A DNA stretch of 64,000 bases from Staphylococcus sp. Lineage in GTDB: Bacteria; Bacteroidota; Bacteroidia; Bacteroidales; Muribaculaceae. Shown one piece after another: positions 18,570 to 27,704 of this stretch; position 1 is the stretch's first letter; the number at the start of each line of letters is the position of its first letter. The notes beneath the pieces were generated by a model. The model made no database searches and had not been told where the DNA came from. It saw nothing but the letters and a program-made list of their open reading frames with translations. The position numbers and the translations under genes were made by a program. The stretch is from NCBI GenBank assembly GCA_023665865.1, contig JAMPDC010000001.1, positions 1,996,662 through 2,060,661 of the forward strand, written 5' to 3'.

Positions 18570-19535
18570 ATGACCGAGAAGATAATTGATCCCATTGACA
18601 GTGCCTTGATTGAGGCGGAGCTCACACATGAGCGTTTTTTACGTCTAACAAACAAGGGTCACAATGAAATCTATGTCGTAGATGGCCGCGAGTGTCAAGC
18701 CGTGATGCGCGAAGTCGGACGCCTCCGGGAGCTTGCGTTTCGTTCGGCCGGCGGCGGCACCGGTAAAAGTTGCGATATCGACGAGTTTGACCTGATGGAT
18801 CCACCATGTCGACAGCTGATAGTCTGGGATCCGGAGTCGAAACTGATACTCGGTGGCTATAGGTTCATAATCGGTAGAGATATCAGACTTGACGAAGCCG
18901 GGCGTCCCCGCATTGCCACCAGCCACATGTTTCATTTCTCCGACAGGTTTATCAATGACTATCTGCCCTACACCATAGAGCTCGGCCGTTCGTTTGTCAG
19001 ACTCGAATACCAGTCGTCGCGCGCCGGAGCCAAGGCCATCTTCGCGCTCGACAATCTCTGGGATGGCCTCGGGGCGCTGACGGTCGTATATCCCGAGATC
19101 AAGTATCTCTTCGGCAAGATGACGATGTATCCCAACTACAACCGCGATTGCCGCGACATGATCCTCTATTTCCTGCATAAGCATTTCCCGGACACGGAAG
19201 GTCTCGTCAGACCTCTGCGTCCCTTTGCCTCTCAGATCGACAGGGAGGCTATGTCGGCCCTCTTCACGGGCGAAAGTTTCAAGGAAGACTACAAGATATT
19301 GAATCATGCGGTCAGGGAGTTTGGATTCAACATCCCGCCGCTTGTCAATTCCTACATGAGTCTGTCGCCGACGATGAAAATGTTTGGCACAGCCATCAAT
19401 GATGAGTTTGGCGATGTCGAGGAGAGTGGAATCTTTTTTGCTATCTCCGATATTTTTGAAGAGAAGAAGCAGCGCCACATCGGATCCTATCATCCGCAGC
19501 AGGAGATGGATCAATGTCAGGAAAAAATGCAATGA
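18570..19535 (+). CDS. glsB: GNAT-like N-acyltransferase (glycine-lipid GlsB / ornithine-lipid OlsB type)
   Basis: 321 residues. It resembles the OlsB/'hemolysin-like' GNAT acyltransferases that attach a 3-hydroxy fatty acyl group to the amino group of an amino acid. Visible features are the N-terminal INEVD-like HNEIYVVDGRECQAVMREVGRLRELAFR, the central LIVWDPESKLILGGYRFIIGRD strand pair, and YTIELGRSFVRLEYQSSRAGAKAIFALDNLWDGLG, which is characteristic of the family. In Bacteroides the equivalent enzyme starts glycine-lipid synthesis, and the acyltransferase just upstream would add the second chain. The spacing of 64 bp on the same strand supports an operon. The substrate amino acid is inferred from family and host, not from residues. 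Confidence 0.75.
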   Translation: MTEKIIDPIDSALIEAELTHERFLRLTNKGHNEIYVVDGRECQAVMREVGRLRELAFRSAGGGTGKSCDIDEFDLMDPPCRQLIVWDPESKLILGGYRFIIGRDIRLDEAGRPRIATSHMFHFSDRFINDYLPYTIELGRSFVRLEYQSSRAGAKAIFALDNLWDGLGALTVVYPEIKYLFGKMTMYPNYNRDCRDMILYFLHKHFPDTEGLVRPLRPFASQIDREAMSALFTGESFKEDYKILNHAVREFGFNIPPLVNSYMSLSPTMKMFGTAINDEFGDVEESGIFFAISDIFEEKKQRHIGSYHPQQEMDQCQEKMQ

Positions 19536-19560
19536 ATAAACATACATATACATAAATATT

Positions 19561-20592
19561 ATGGATAGGATCTTAGTAACAGGCGGTACCGGTTATATCG
19601 GCTCGCATACAGTGGTTGAATTGCAGAAAGCCGGCTATCCGGTTGTCATCATCGACAATCTTTCCAACTCAAACCGTGAGGTTATCGATGGCATCGAACG
19701 CATCACCGGTGTCCGTCCTGACTTTGTGGAGGGTGATTGCACCGACATCAAAGTGCTCGAGAAACTCTTTGCCGATTATCCCGGCATTAAGGGCATCATC
19801 AATTTCGCTGCTTCAAAGGCGGTCGGTGAGAGCATGCACAAGCCGATTCTCTATTATCGCAACAACCTCAACACGCTGATGAATCTCCTCGATCTCATGG
19901 GGCCGAACGGTGTGAAAGGTATCGTGTTCTCGTCATCATGCACGGTCTATGGCGAGCCTGACGAGAATCCTGTGACTGAAAAGGCTCCCATCAAGAAGGC
20001 TACTTCGCCCTACGGCAATACCAAGCAGATCTCCGAGGAGATCATCACCGATGTCATCAATGCCGGGGCTCCGTTCAAGAGTGTGATTCTCCGCTATTTC
20101 AATCCGGTGGGTGCTCATCCGTCGGCTGAGATCGGCGAGCTGCCCAATGGTGTGCCGCAGAATCTCATCCCTTACCTCACACAGACCGCTATGGGTATCC
20201 GTAAGGAGTTGAGTGTGTTTGGCGATGACTATGACACCCCCGACGGATCATGTATCCGTGACTATATCAATGTCGTTGATCTCGCACAAGCTCATGTCAT
20301 AGCAGTGAAACGTATGCTTGAGGATAAGAGCGATGACAAGATCGAGATTTTCAATCTCGGTACAGGCAACGGCGTGTCGGTTCTCGAATTGATCCATGTA
20401 TTCGAGGAGGCTACCGGAGTCAAAGTGCCCCATAAGATCGTAGGTCGCCGAGCAGGTGACATCGAGAAAGTGTGGGCCGATCCCCGCTATGCCAACGATG
20501 TGCTTGGCTGGGATGCTTCAGCATCGCTTGCCGACACCATGCGCTCGGCCTGGGCTTGGCAGCTCAAGCTCCGCGAGCGTGGCATCATGTGA
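19561..20592 (+). CDS. galE: UDP-glucose 4-epimerase
   Basis: 343 residues. This NAD-dependent short-chain dehydrogenase interconverts UDP-glucose and UDP-galactose, feeding capsule, O-glycan and galactose metabolism. The Rossmann motif GGTGYIGSH (7-15), the Ser in FSSSCTVYGEP, the catalytic YGNTK (Tyr-x-x-x-Lys) and RYFNPVGAHPSAEIGE are all present, and the length is normal. It lies 25 bp after glsB and ends at a strong terminator, so it may be the last gene of the RluA-glsA-glsB-galE run. Confidence 0.95.
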   Translation: MDRILVTGGTGYIGSHTVVELQKAGYPVVIIDNLSNSNREVIDGIERITGVRPDFVEGDCTDIKVLEKLFADYPGIKGIINFAASKAVGESMHKPILYYRNNLNTLMNLLDLMGPNGVKGIVFSSSCTVYGEPDENPVTEKAPIKKATSPYGNTKQISEEIITDVINAGAPFKSVILRYFNPVGAHPSAEIGELPNGVPQNLIPYLTQTAMGIRKELSVFGDDYDTPDGSCIRDYINVVDLAQAHVIAVKRMLEDKSDDKIEIFNLGTGNGVSVLELIHVFEEATGVKVPHKIVGRRAGDIEKVWADPRYANDVLGWDASASLADTMRSAWAWQLKLRERGIM

Positions 20593-20635
20593 TTTTTCAG
20601 TCACTTGTATCGCATTTTTCGAGCAAGAATATCAA

Positions 20636-20688
20636 TCCGGTCTTGAAATGTATGGTCAATATTCATTTCAAGACCGGAATTTTTTTTC
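20636..20688 (+). terminator. Rho-independent terminator after galE
   Basis: A perfect 15-bp stem (20636-20650 with 20664-20678, arm containing CCGGTCTTGAAATG) with a 13-nt loop, followed by a run of T at 20680-20687. It is the strongest terminator in the window. Confidence 0.92.
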
Positions 20689-20744
20689 GTGAGAGGGTAA
20701 TGATTTCAGTTGTTCAGCTGTCTACTATATAAAACGATCACAGA

Positions 20745-21230
20745 ATGCAATATTCCACGACAGAGTTTGAAACTCTCTACACCCGCTGCTTCCCGCCCTC
20801 GATGAGGTTGGCAATGAGTCTTCTTCACGAGGAGGATGAGGCCCGCGATGTAGTTCAGGAGGTGTTTATCAAACTATGGGAGTCGGATATCCGGATTGAG
20901 AATCCCACAGCATTTCTCATGAGGTCTGTCCGCAATGCCTGTCTGAACAGAATCAACATGCTTGATACCCGAGAGAAAATCCGTCAGAGGCTCACGCTCG
21001 AAGCTCCTCCTGATGATGTGGACTTCGAGCAGCGCGATGAAGAGGTGATGTCGGCTATACAGAGGCTTCTTACCCCCAGAGAGCGAGAAGTTGTCGATAG
21101 AATCTATACGGAGGGTATGAGCTACAAGGAGGCAGCTGAAAACCTTGAAGTCTCAGTTGCGGCAGTCAACAAGAATATTGTTTCAGCATTGAAAAAATTG
21201 AGAACCCATTTCAAAACCGGTAAATCATGA
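20745..21230 (+). CDS. ECF-type RNA polymerase sigma factor
   Basis: 161 residues. Sigma-70 region 2 is seen at 20-70 (EEDEARDVVQEVFIKLWESD). Region 4 is seen at about 105-155 (LTPREREVVDRIYTEGMSYKEAAENLEVSVAAVNKNIVSALKKLR), with a helix-turn-helix that would read a -35 element. There is no region 3, which is typical of ECF factors. The stop overlaps the start of the next gene by 4 bp (ATGA), and that gene encodes a single-span membrane protein, the usual anti-sigma arrangement. It is the first gene of a cluster that includes two exported proteins. Confidence 0.9.
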   Translation: MQYSTTEFETLYTRCFPPSMRLAMSLLHEEDEARDVVQEVFIKLWESDIRIENPTAFLMRSVRNACLNRINMLDTREKIRQRLTLEAPPDDVDFEQRDEEVMSAIQRLLTPREREVVDRIYTEGMSYKEAAENLEVSVAAVNKNIVSALKKLRTHFKTGKS

Positions 21231-21910
21231 CAGAAGAACAGAAAGATATATTGATAGCGAAGATGCTTGATGCTCCTTCCACTTTGTCGGACGGAGAGCT
21301 GGATGCGATATTGCATGATGATGAGCTGCGTGACATATACGAAGCGTCGTCGGCCGTCAGCAGTGCTTGTGTCCGGCAGCCGGAATTTGATATGGAGGCT
21401 GAGTGGAAACGCTTCCGGCCACGTCTCCGGCGCAGACCCACGATACTCCGCATGACATTGCGGGTAGCTGCCATATTTTTAGGCGTAGTGATAGCTACAG
21501 GTATCATAGTTAAGATGACAGACCGCGTGCCATCGTCAGAACAGGAGGTCATGATAGCCATGGCTGAACAGCCGAACAAAGAGCCTGACACTACCACGCA
21601 GTCTGAGACAATCCAGGCTCCCCGCGAGATGCCGGCCGACAGCGCAGTGAGCCGTCCCGCTCCACGCCACAAGCGACATATAGCGAAGGCTACTGTCGTG
21701 AAAGTGGAGCAAACCGTTCCACCCTCCGAGGATGAGTTTGATGTGGATGAATATCTGCGTGTCCAGCAAGCCAAGATTGATAATGAACTGGCGATGCAGG
21801 CTGCTGCGGCCATGATTGATGAACTTACGGCCCTCCAGCAGATATATGATCTCATCGGTGAGGATGACGAGCTTTTGGAGAAAACAATCAGAAAAGTAAC
21901 AATGGAATAA
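21227..21910 (+). CDS. Single-span membrane protein, candidate anti-sigma factor
   Basis: 227 residues. The N-terminal cytosolic part (1-70) has TLSDGELDAILHDDELRDIY, similar in style to Bacteroidetes anti-sigma N-termini. A basic RPRLRRRPTILRM segment precedes one transmembrane helix (about 73-96). A periplasmic Pro/Thr/Glu-rich linker then leads to a helical C-terminal part (165-227). No zinc-binding HxxxCxxC motif is seen, so it is not a ZAS-type anti-sigma. The role rests on topology and on the 4-bp overlap with the sigma gene. Confidence 0.7.
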   Translation: MTEEQKDILIAKMLDAPSTLSDGELDAILHDDELRDIYEASSAVSSACVRQPEFDMEAEWKRFRPRLRRRPTILRMTLRVAAIFLGVVIATGIIVKMTDRVPSSEQEVMIAMAEQPNKEPDTTTQSETIQAPREMPADSAVSRPAPRHKRHIAKATVVKVEQTVPPSEDEFDVDEYLRVQQAKIDNELAMQAAAAMIDELTALQQIYDLIGEDDELLEKTIRKVTME

Positions 21911-21931
21911 ATTATAACTAAATATAACGAT

Positions 21932-22765
21932 ATGAAAACTTCAGTATTCGGGCTTTTAAGCCTCTTTCTTGCCACCATTCCGCTGGCGAGTGTAGCACAG
22001 ACCAATATCAAATCTGCTTTTGATGCGATCATCAAATGTCCGGAGGCAAAGATTACGGAGAGTCATACTCTTGACAAGGATCCCGGGACGAATGTGAAAA
22101 CCGGACAGAGTGATGTGTATAGCTTTGTGCTTCCTGCAAGTAAAATGAAGCTTGTCACAAACGTTATTTCTGCTTTTGACAAGGATAGCGAGATGGCCTA
22201 TGGCATAAACCGTGGGCAGGCACTGGACGCAGATGCCAGTGTACAGTTGGTCATCGGAGATGGCAGCAGCGCGGTCCGTATCAACGAAGCCGGCACCGAG
22301 TATCTCTACGCCTTATACCTTGCTCCGCTCTCGGAGGATGCTGTCGGGAAATACAGATATGCCTATGGTATAAACTATAAGGAGGTTGGCCGAGATATAG
22401 TGGGTAAACTTATCGTCACCTACGCCACGACATTGAAATATCGTCAACAGTCCGAGAGAGAGAGACAGATGGATGTGTTGCGCAGTTTTTCCAACGGAGC
22501 CTACGTTATCCAGGGAGAGCAGCAAAGCTGGTTTGAAAAGCTGATGTCCTATTTCCAGAGTATGACCACTGAAAATACACAAACCCGCATTGCGCTTGCT
22601 ACGAAAGCATATACAGTAATCCGGGATACGGCACAATATCCGGAAGTGACGGAAGCTGACAAGTATGCTATCCGTGAGATATTGGAAGGTATGCTCTCTG
22701 ACAGGAAGTATTCGGAGACAGTGTTGAACAGGCTTCTGCACCAGTGTCTGGAAGGCATTAAATAA
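21932..22765 (+). CDS. Exported hypothetical protein in ECF cluster
   Basis: 277 residues with a signal peptide (MKTSVFGLLSLFLATIPLASVAQ). The mature N-terminal half contains short beta segments (YSFVLPASKMKLVTNVISAF, ASVQLVIGDG). The C-terminal half is helical and charged (YATTLKYRQQSERERQMDVL, with a MLSDRKYSETVLNRLLHQ tail). No enzyme motif or family is recognised. It lies 21 bp after the anti-sigma candidate and 69 bp before the beta-barrel gene, so it probably belongs to the same envelope-response unit. Confidence 0.7.
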   Translation: MKTSVFGLLSLFLATIPLASVAQTNIKSAFDAIIKCPEAKITESHTLDKDPGTNVKTGQSDVYSFVLPASKMKLVTNVISAFDKDSEMAYGINRGQALDADASVQLVIGDGSSAVRINEAGTEYLYALYLAPLSEDAVGKYRYAYGINYKEVGRDIVGKLIVTYATTLKYRQQSERERQMDVLRSFSNGAYVIQGEQQSWFEKLMSYFQSMTTENTQTRIALATKAYTVIRDTAQYPEVTEADKYAIREILEGMLSDRKYSETVLNRLLHQCLEGIK

Positions 22766-22834
22766 ACCGATTTTTCATACGCACCTTGACCGTTTGGATG
22801 GTCCGGACGGTCGAGGTTTTAACAGTAGCAATTT

Positions 22835-24919
22835 ATGAAACGATTAGCTATAGGGGCGTTGTGTGCCTATACGGCAGCAATGGTGGGGGCTCAGACAACC
22901 ACAAACGACTCCATCAAAACGCAGGAACTCAACGAAGTAGTGGTTGAAGCACGGAATCAGAAACTTGGCGCGGAAGTGTCCACATATATACCGACATCGA
23001 AGCAGAAGAACGCGGCGCAGACGGCTGCGGATCTATTGAACCGTATGGCAATTCCACAGTTGAGAATCTCTCCTAATGATGAAATAAAGGATCTGGCGGG
23101 GAAAAGTGTGGATATCTTCATTGATTTTCTTCCGGCATCCAAGGAGGATCTTGAAGGGATGAGGATGCAGGATGTGAAGAAAGTGGAATACTACGATTTT
23201 CCGACCGATCCTCGCTTTATGGGGAAAGACCATGTGGTCAATTTCGTCATGCAGAAGTATGAATACGGTGGCTACGTGAAAGCTTTCGGTTGGGAGAATA
23301 CGGTCAATGCCGGGCAGCTCAGTGTATTTGGCAAACTGCAATATAAAAAGATGACCTTTGACATCGCCGCCGGCCGATTTTTTGTGTCTCAGGGGCATAC
23401 CGGGTCCGATACATACGAAACAATCCGTCTGCCGCAGCCCGACGGGACGGAGACTGTGGTTGAACGCACTTCAATCATGGATAAAGGCAAGGTGCGCAGA
23501 AGTCTTTACTGGCCGACTTTCAAAGCTACATATTCTTCGGAAAAAATCACCATGCAGAATGTTGTCGGTGCAAGCTTTGACCGTACTCCTGTAAATGATC
23601 AGTCGGGACATATTTCATATTCCCCCGAAATATCTCCACGGACTGATTATATACAGCAGAACGACAGCAGAATAAATTCACTTTCATATAACGGATACTG
23701 GAATTTTATCCTCAACGACAGGAACACCATCACGTTCTCGCCGAGCTACGGATATTCCCACACCAAAACAAGCAGCTTGTATGCCGAGCCGGACGCGGGT
23801 GAATACAACAATGCTGCTACGGATGACTCTCACCAATTCAGCGGCAATCTGACATATTCACATTCCTTCGGGAAGTGGGGCACCCTCAATGCAATGGTCC
23901 AGTCGATAATTACCTCCAATAATACTCACTATTCGGGGACTGCCAACACAAGCGACGATGCACGGACATATCGTATCGGGCCCGGCGTCAGGTATAGTCT
24001 CTCAAAAGGGAAGTTATATGGCATGGCAGGTTTCGGACTGCATTGGGATAGACAGGAATACGTTGATTATAAGGATAATTCCGCCGCTCCATGGGTTGAT
24101 CTGTCATTACAATATTCTCCGAATGACCGCAATTCGGTCCGCGGCGAATTTCACCACATGAAATCAATCCCGCCGTCAAGCTACCGTTCGGCAGCAGTTA
24201 TACGGAGCAATCCGCTGATGAGCTATACGGGCAATCCCAATCTTGTGTCGTATGGCAGCTATGATGCGGGTGTCAACTATTCGTTTATTCCCAACAACAA
24301 CTGTAGTCTGTCAGCTTTTGCATCTACATGGATCGTCGACAACCGTTATGTCTACGATTATGAACCGACGGCGACGGGGATCCTGCGCACAATCCGGCAA
24401 CCGGGCGGAGGTTATTCGCAATGGACCTACGGTGTGTATGGAACTATAAGATTGTTTGACCGGAAATTTCAACTGTCGGGCCAGATCAACGCTACCTCAG
24501 TCCACAACGGTGAGCCTTACAATTTCAACAAGACGCACGTTCTTTACGGATTAAGGGCCAACTACTATCTCGGTAACTGGACATTTACGGGACTCTATTA
24601 TAGTCCGCAAGGTTATCCTGACGGCTGTATGGTCGGCACCTGGATGAAAACGAAAGCCTACTATATGATTCAGGCCGGGTGGTCAAACCCGACATGGAAT
24701 CTGCAACTGCAACTTTTCAACTTTGGACGTTGGAATTGGAAGGGTCCAAAAAGCGTGATGCACAGCCGATATTATGATAAGATTGAGCATACATATTCAG
24801 AGAGCGACCATGCTTTAGCCCGACTCTCCGTCACCTACACTTTTGGCTTCGGAAAGAAAGTGAAGCACGGCGATGAAGCTTCCCAGCAATCGGGCGTTGC
24901 ATCGGGAATATTAAAATAG
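22835..24919 (+). CDS. TonB-dependent-receptor-like outer-membrane beta-barrel protein
   Basis: 694 residues with signal peptide MKRLAIGALCAYTAAMVGAQ. The segment ELNEVVVEARNQ resembles the TonB-box/plug start of Bacteroidetes receptors. A plug-like region runs to about residue 140 (LAGKSVDIFIDFLPASKEDL, MQDVKKVEYYDFPTDPRFMG). The rest is alternating aromatic strands typical of the OMP beta-barrel family, ending in LARLSVTYTFGFGKK. There is no carboxypeptidase-like N-terminal repeat and no SusD partner, so it is unlikely to be a SusC glycan importer. It follows the ECF/anti-sigma/exported-protein genes on the same strand and may be regulated with them. The substrate is unknown. Confidence 0.78.
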   Translation: MKRLAIGALCAYTAAMVGAQTTTNDSIKTQELNEVVVEARNQKLGAEVSTYIPTSKQKNAAQTAADLLNRMAIPQLRISPNDEIKDLAGKSVDIFIDFLPASKEDLEGMRMQDVKKVEYYDFPTDPRFMGKDHVVNFVMQKYEYGGYVKAFGWENTVNAGQLSVFGKLQYKKMTFDIAAGRFFVSQGHTGSDTYETIRLPQPDGTETVVERTSIMDKGKVRRSLYWPTFKATYSSEKITMQNVVGASFDRTPVNDQSGHISYSPEISPRTDYIQQNDSRINSLSYNGYWNFILNDRNTITFSPSYGYSHTKTSSLYAEPDAGEYNNAATDDSHQFSGNLTYSHSFGKWGTLNAMVQSIITSNNTHYSGTANTSDDARTYRIGPGVRYSLSKGKLYGMAGFGLHWDRQEYVDYKDNSAAPWVDLSLQYSPNDRNSVRGEFHHMKSIPPSSYRSAAVIRSNPLMSYTGNPNLVSYGSYDAGVNYSFIPNNNCSLSAFASTWIVDNRYVYDYEPTATGILRTIRQPGGGYSQWTYGVYGTIRLFDRKFQLSGQINATSVHNGEPYNFNKTHVLYGLRANYYLGNWTFTGLYYSPQGYPDGCMVGTWMKTKAYYMIQAGWSNPTWNLQLQLFNFGRWNWKGPKSVMHSRYYDKIEHTYSESDHALARLSVTYTFGFGKKVKHGDEASQQSGVASGILK

Positions 24920-24955
24920 GACAAGATAAGAATAAGATAAAGTAGTAGAACGACT

Positions 24956-24997
24956 GACGGCTGCCACTGCCCCGGGATGGGGCGTATGGCAGCCGTC
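24956..24997. terminator. Hairpin between convergent genes
   Basis: GACGGCTGCCA (24956-24966) pairs perfectly with 24987-24997, with a nested GCCCC/GGGGC inside. There is no T tract on either side, so it may be a weak bidirectional terminator or an mRNA 3'-end protector for the barrel gene and ridA. Confidence 0.5.
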
Positions 24998-25019
24998 GCT
25001 ATTTCAGATAATATTCCTC

Positions 25020-25394
25020 TCAGAGGATGGCGATGACTTCGATCTCGACAAGTACCTGCTTGGGAAGCTCGCGGACTGCCACCGCAGAGCGGGCGGGGAA
25101 GGGCTCGGTGAAGTTTTGAGCGTAGACTTCGTTCATATCGCCGAAGAGGCTCATATCAGCGAGGAAGACAGTTGTCTTCACAACGTTTTCGATGCTTGCA
25201 CCGGCGGCAGCGAGGATAGCCTTGACGTTGGCAAGCGATTGTGCGGTCTGAGCCTTTATGCCCTCGGGGATGTTGCCGGTTGCGGGATCAACGGGGATCT
25301 GGCCTGAGCAATAGAGCATGTTGCCGACTTTGATAGCCTGGCTGTAGGGGCCGATTGCGCCGGGAGCGGCGGTGGTTGAGATTACTTCTTTCAT
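25020..25394 (-). CDS. ridA: RidA-family enamine/imine deaminase
   Basis: 124 residues. It hydrolyses reactive 2-aminoacrylate and related imines produced by PLP enzymes. Family marks are [25 protein letters not shown] at the N-terminus, the conserved Arg102 in [13 protein letters not shown] that binds the carboxylate, and [10 protein letters not shown] at the C-terminus. The length is typical (about 125). It lies 11 bp after the BrkB-type gene on the same strand. Confidence 0.93.
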   Translation of the reverse strand: MKEVISTTAAPGAIGPYSQAIKVGNMLYCSGQIPVDPATGNIPEGIKAQTAQSLANVKAILAAAGASIENVVKTTVFLADMSLFGDMNEVYAQNFTEPFPARSAVAVRELPKQVLVEIEVIAIL

Positions 25395-25405
25395 GATAAA
25401 AATGT

Positions 25406-26809
25406 TTATTGGTTATTATATGGTGTTGGGAGATTTGCTATCATCGGGAGGTCTATTTCGGAGAGCATTACGGTGTCGGCCTGCTTGACGTAGGCTGCAT
25501 CAAGTTTGTCGCAAAGGGAGGCGAGCGGCTTGAATGTATCGTCAAATTCGGGGAGGAAGTTGGAGTCGCCGTGGTCGGTGAGTGTCTTGTAGACATATCC
25601 GAGAGTGTAGTGCTCGGTAGCAGTGGAGGGGACAAGCGGTAGGTCGGTTTCCTCATCCTCATGCACGGGGGCGAGGCGCGCTATCAGTTTGCAGTCGAGG
25701 AGAAAGGTGACAATCAATCCTGTCAAGCGCGGCGGGATAGTGAACATAGTTGAGAGTTCGGCTATGTTGAGCGGCATTTCTCCGTTTTTGAATCTCTTGA
25801 TGATGACTGTGAGTATCGCCAATGTGACTTTGCGGCGATATGAGTGGGAGATGTGGTCGGTCTGACGCTCGTAGGAGAAGAGGAAGATATTTTGTGCCGA
25901 GCAGCAGACAAGCGCACCGCTCAGAGTGATGAGCCATGAGAGCTGCATCCAGATGAGCATCAAGGGGAGGAAGGAGAAGCTACCGTAGATGGCATTGTAT
26001 TTCGAGACATATAACTGTCCGGAAACGAAGAGCCATTGCAGGATCTGGAAGGCGATGCCTGAGATGACACCGGTGAAGAGAGCATTTTTAAATTTTACTT
26101 TCGTGTTGGGGATGAGCATGAAAGCACCGGCGAAGAAGAGGCAGCCGAAGAGCACTGACACGACATCGAGGATGTCGCCTACAACCGGTCCGATGAAGTC
26201 GAAGGGAAGCAGTTTCTGAATGGCGTTTGACATGAGTATGCGCAGACCGCCTGAACAGATCATCAGTATGGGGAGAATGATGAAGATTGCGAGATAGTCG
26301 GTGACTTTCCTGACCAAAGGTCGGTCAGACTCCACGCCCCAGATCTTGTTGAAGGCTGTCTCTACCGAACTCAAGAGTGAAATCAATGTCCAGAGGAGGA
26401 AGATGATGCCAACGCCTACAAAAATACCCTCGGATGCCTGGGCGAGACATGAATCCACGAAGGAAAAAGCCATTTCGAGAGCTTTGTGTTGTGAGGGTAG
26501 ATACTGGTAAAGTTGGTTCTGGAGCAGATTCTGGAAACCAAATCCGCGCCCGATGGCAAAGAGGAGAGCGAGAGCCGGGACAATGGCAAGGAGTGTCTGG
26601 TAGGTCAGTGCGCAGGCCGATGACTGGAGGTCGTTGCTGAGAAATGAGCGGACGGTGAGGTTCAGTGTCTTGACGCTGTTGACTTTCAGAGAATTGCGCC
26701 GATCTTCCCATACTCCTTCCGAGCAATAGGCCCACAGATTGAGCGCACGGGTCTTTGTGCGCTCAATCCATGCGGCTATTGCGGATTCTTTCTTAGGTTC
26801 TTTAGTCAT
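25406..26809 (-). CDS. YihY/BrkB-family inner-membrane protein
   Basis: 467 residues. The N-terminal two thirds (about 50-330) carry six hydrophobic segments. The family signature [23 protein letters not shown] comes first, then [22 protein letters not shown] and the later [20 protein letters not shown]. The C-terminal cytosolic part (about 340-467) includes a winged-helix-like stretch ([25 protein letters not shown]). The family was once annotated as ribonuclease BN, but its function as transporter or envelope factor is unresolved. Probably co-transcribed with ridA (11 bp). Confidence 0.88.
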   Translation of the reverse strand: MTKEPKKESAIAAWIERTKTRALNLWAYCSEGVWEDRRNSLKVNSVKTLNLTVRSFLSNDLQSSACALTYQTLLAIVPALALLFAIGRGFGFQNLLQNQLYQYLPSQHKALEMAFSFVDSCLAQASEGIFVGVGIIFLLWTLISLLSSVETAFNKIWGVESDRPLVRKVTDYLAIFIILPILMICSGGLRILMSNAIQKLLPFDFIGPVVGDILDVVSVLFGCLFFAGAFMLIPNTKVKFKNALFTGVISGIAFQILQWLFVSGQLYVSKYNAIYGSFSFLPLMLIWMQLSWLITLSGALVCCSAQNIFLFSYERQTDHISHSYRRKVTLAILTVIIKRFKNGEMPLNIAELSTMFTIPPRLTGLIVTFLLDCKLIARLAPVHEDEETDLPLVPSTATEHYTLGYVYKTLTDHGDSNFLPEFDDTFKPLASLCDKLDAAYVKQADTVMLSEIDLPMIANLPTPYNNQ

Positions 26810-26846
26810 TTTTTCAGAGAGTGTGTTTTTATAGTTTGTATGTCTG

Positions 26847-27704
26847 TTATTTCACCGAATCTTTCTCGACGAAAGTGCGTGCGGCCTGTGAGCGGGCTAT
26901 GTCAACTGTGCGGCTCAATCGCTCTTTCTCGAGGTTGGCAACCTTGAAGAGGCGCAGATTGGTAGCATAGTCATAGGCAAGAGCGATCTCCTTGGCTTGA
27001 GCTTCAGGGAGCGGCATCGAGTAGGTCGAGGCTCCGATGAAGGTGAGTGTCATCGGCTGGCCGATATGTGATGCGATGAAGTGACCGACGCTGTCACACT
27101 CCACTCCCATGAAGGTGATGACTTCCGCGCCCATAGAGCGGTCGTTGCGCTCTCCATCGTGGGCTACGGTCGAAGTTACAGCCTTTTCGCCGGCAGCACT
27201 CACTTCGATAGCTGTGCTCTTGACGCTTTTGGCCTTTAATGACGACATCATGTAGAAATCACCGTCGGGACTGACACGTGCCTGAAGTCCGTTTGTTCCG
27301 AAAAATTTCGCCGGATTGGCACTTTCGGCCACATAGTAGCCCTCGATGGGGTTGGGAACGAATTTCATCAGCCGTTGGAGAGAATCTCCTTTGGCGCCGT
27401 AGACCGCCGTGAGCGAATCGGCTTCCTGGAGTTTCTGAATAGATAGGTCCTCTGTGGCGCGGGTGGCGAGATGAAGGGCTTCGCGGCGGACATCGATCTC
27501 CTTCGGATACGCATTTTTGATTGAATCGGTCAACGTCAGGGCCTCGACATAGTTGCGGGCCTCAAAAGCGCTTTGTGCTTCGTTGAGGAGCTGTGTGGCC
27601 TTTTCTTTGTCGCCGTTACCCCCACAGGAGGTGGAGATGAGGGTGAGACTAATGATTGCTGCTGAGGGGAGGAGTCTTAAACTTTTAGTTGCTACGTTCG
27701 ACAT
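26847..27704 (-). CDS. Lipoprotein with helical N-terminal repeat-like region
   Basis: 285 residues. The signal MSNVATKSLRLLPSAAIISLTLISTSCGG has lipobox STSC with lipidation at Cys27. Residues 33-85 resemble a single TPR-like helical pair (ATQLLNEAQSAFEARNYVEALTLTDSI). The central part is beta-rich, and a C-terminal helix (EKERLSRTVDIARSQAARTF) follows. No family name can be given. Its ATG lies 20 bp inside the end of the Rel gene, so the two genes are translationally linked. Confidence 0.72.
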   Translation of the reverse strand: MSNVATKSLRLLPSAAIISLTLISTSCGGNGDKEKATQLLNEAQSAFEARNYVEALTLTDSIKNAYPKEIDVRREALHLATRATEDLSIQKLQEADSLTAVYGAKGDSLQRLMKFVPNPIEGYYVAESANPAKFFGTNGLQARVSPDGDFYMMSSLKAKSVKSTAIEVSAAGEKAVTSTVAHDGERNDRSMGAEVITFMGVECDSVGHFIASHIGQPMTLTFIGASTYSMPLPEAQAKEIALAYDYATNLRLFKVANLEKERLSRTVDIARSQAARTFVEKDSVK

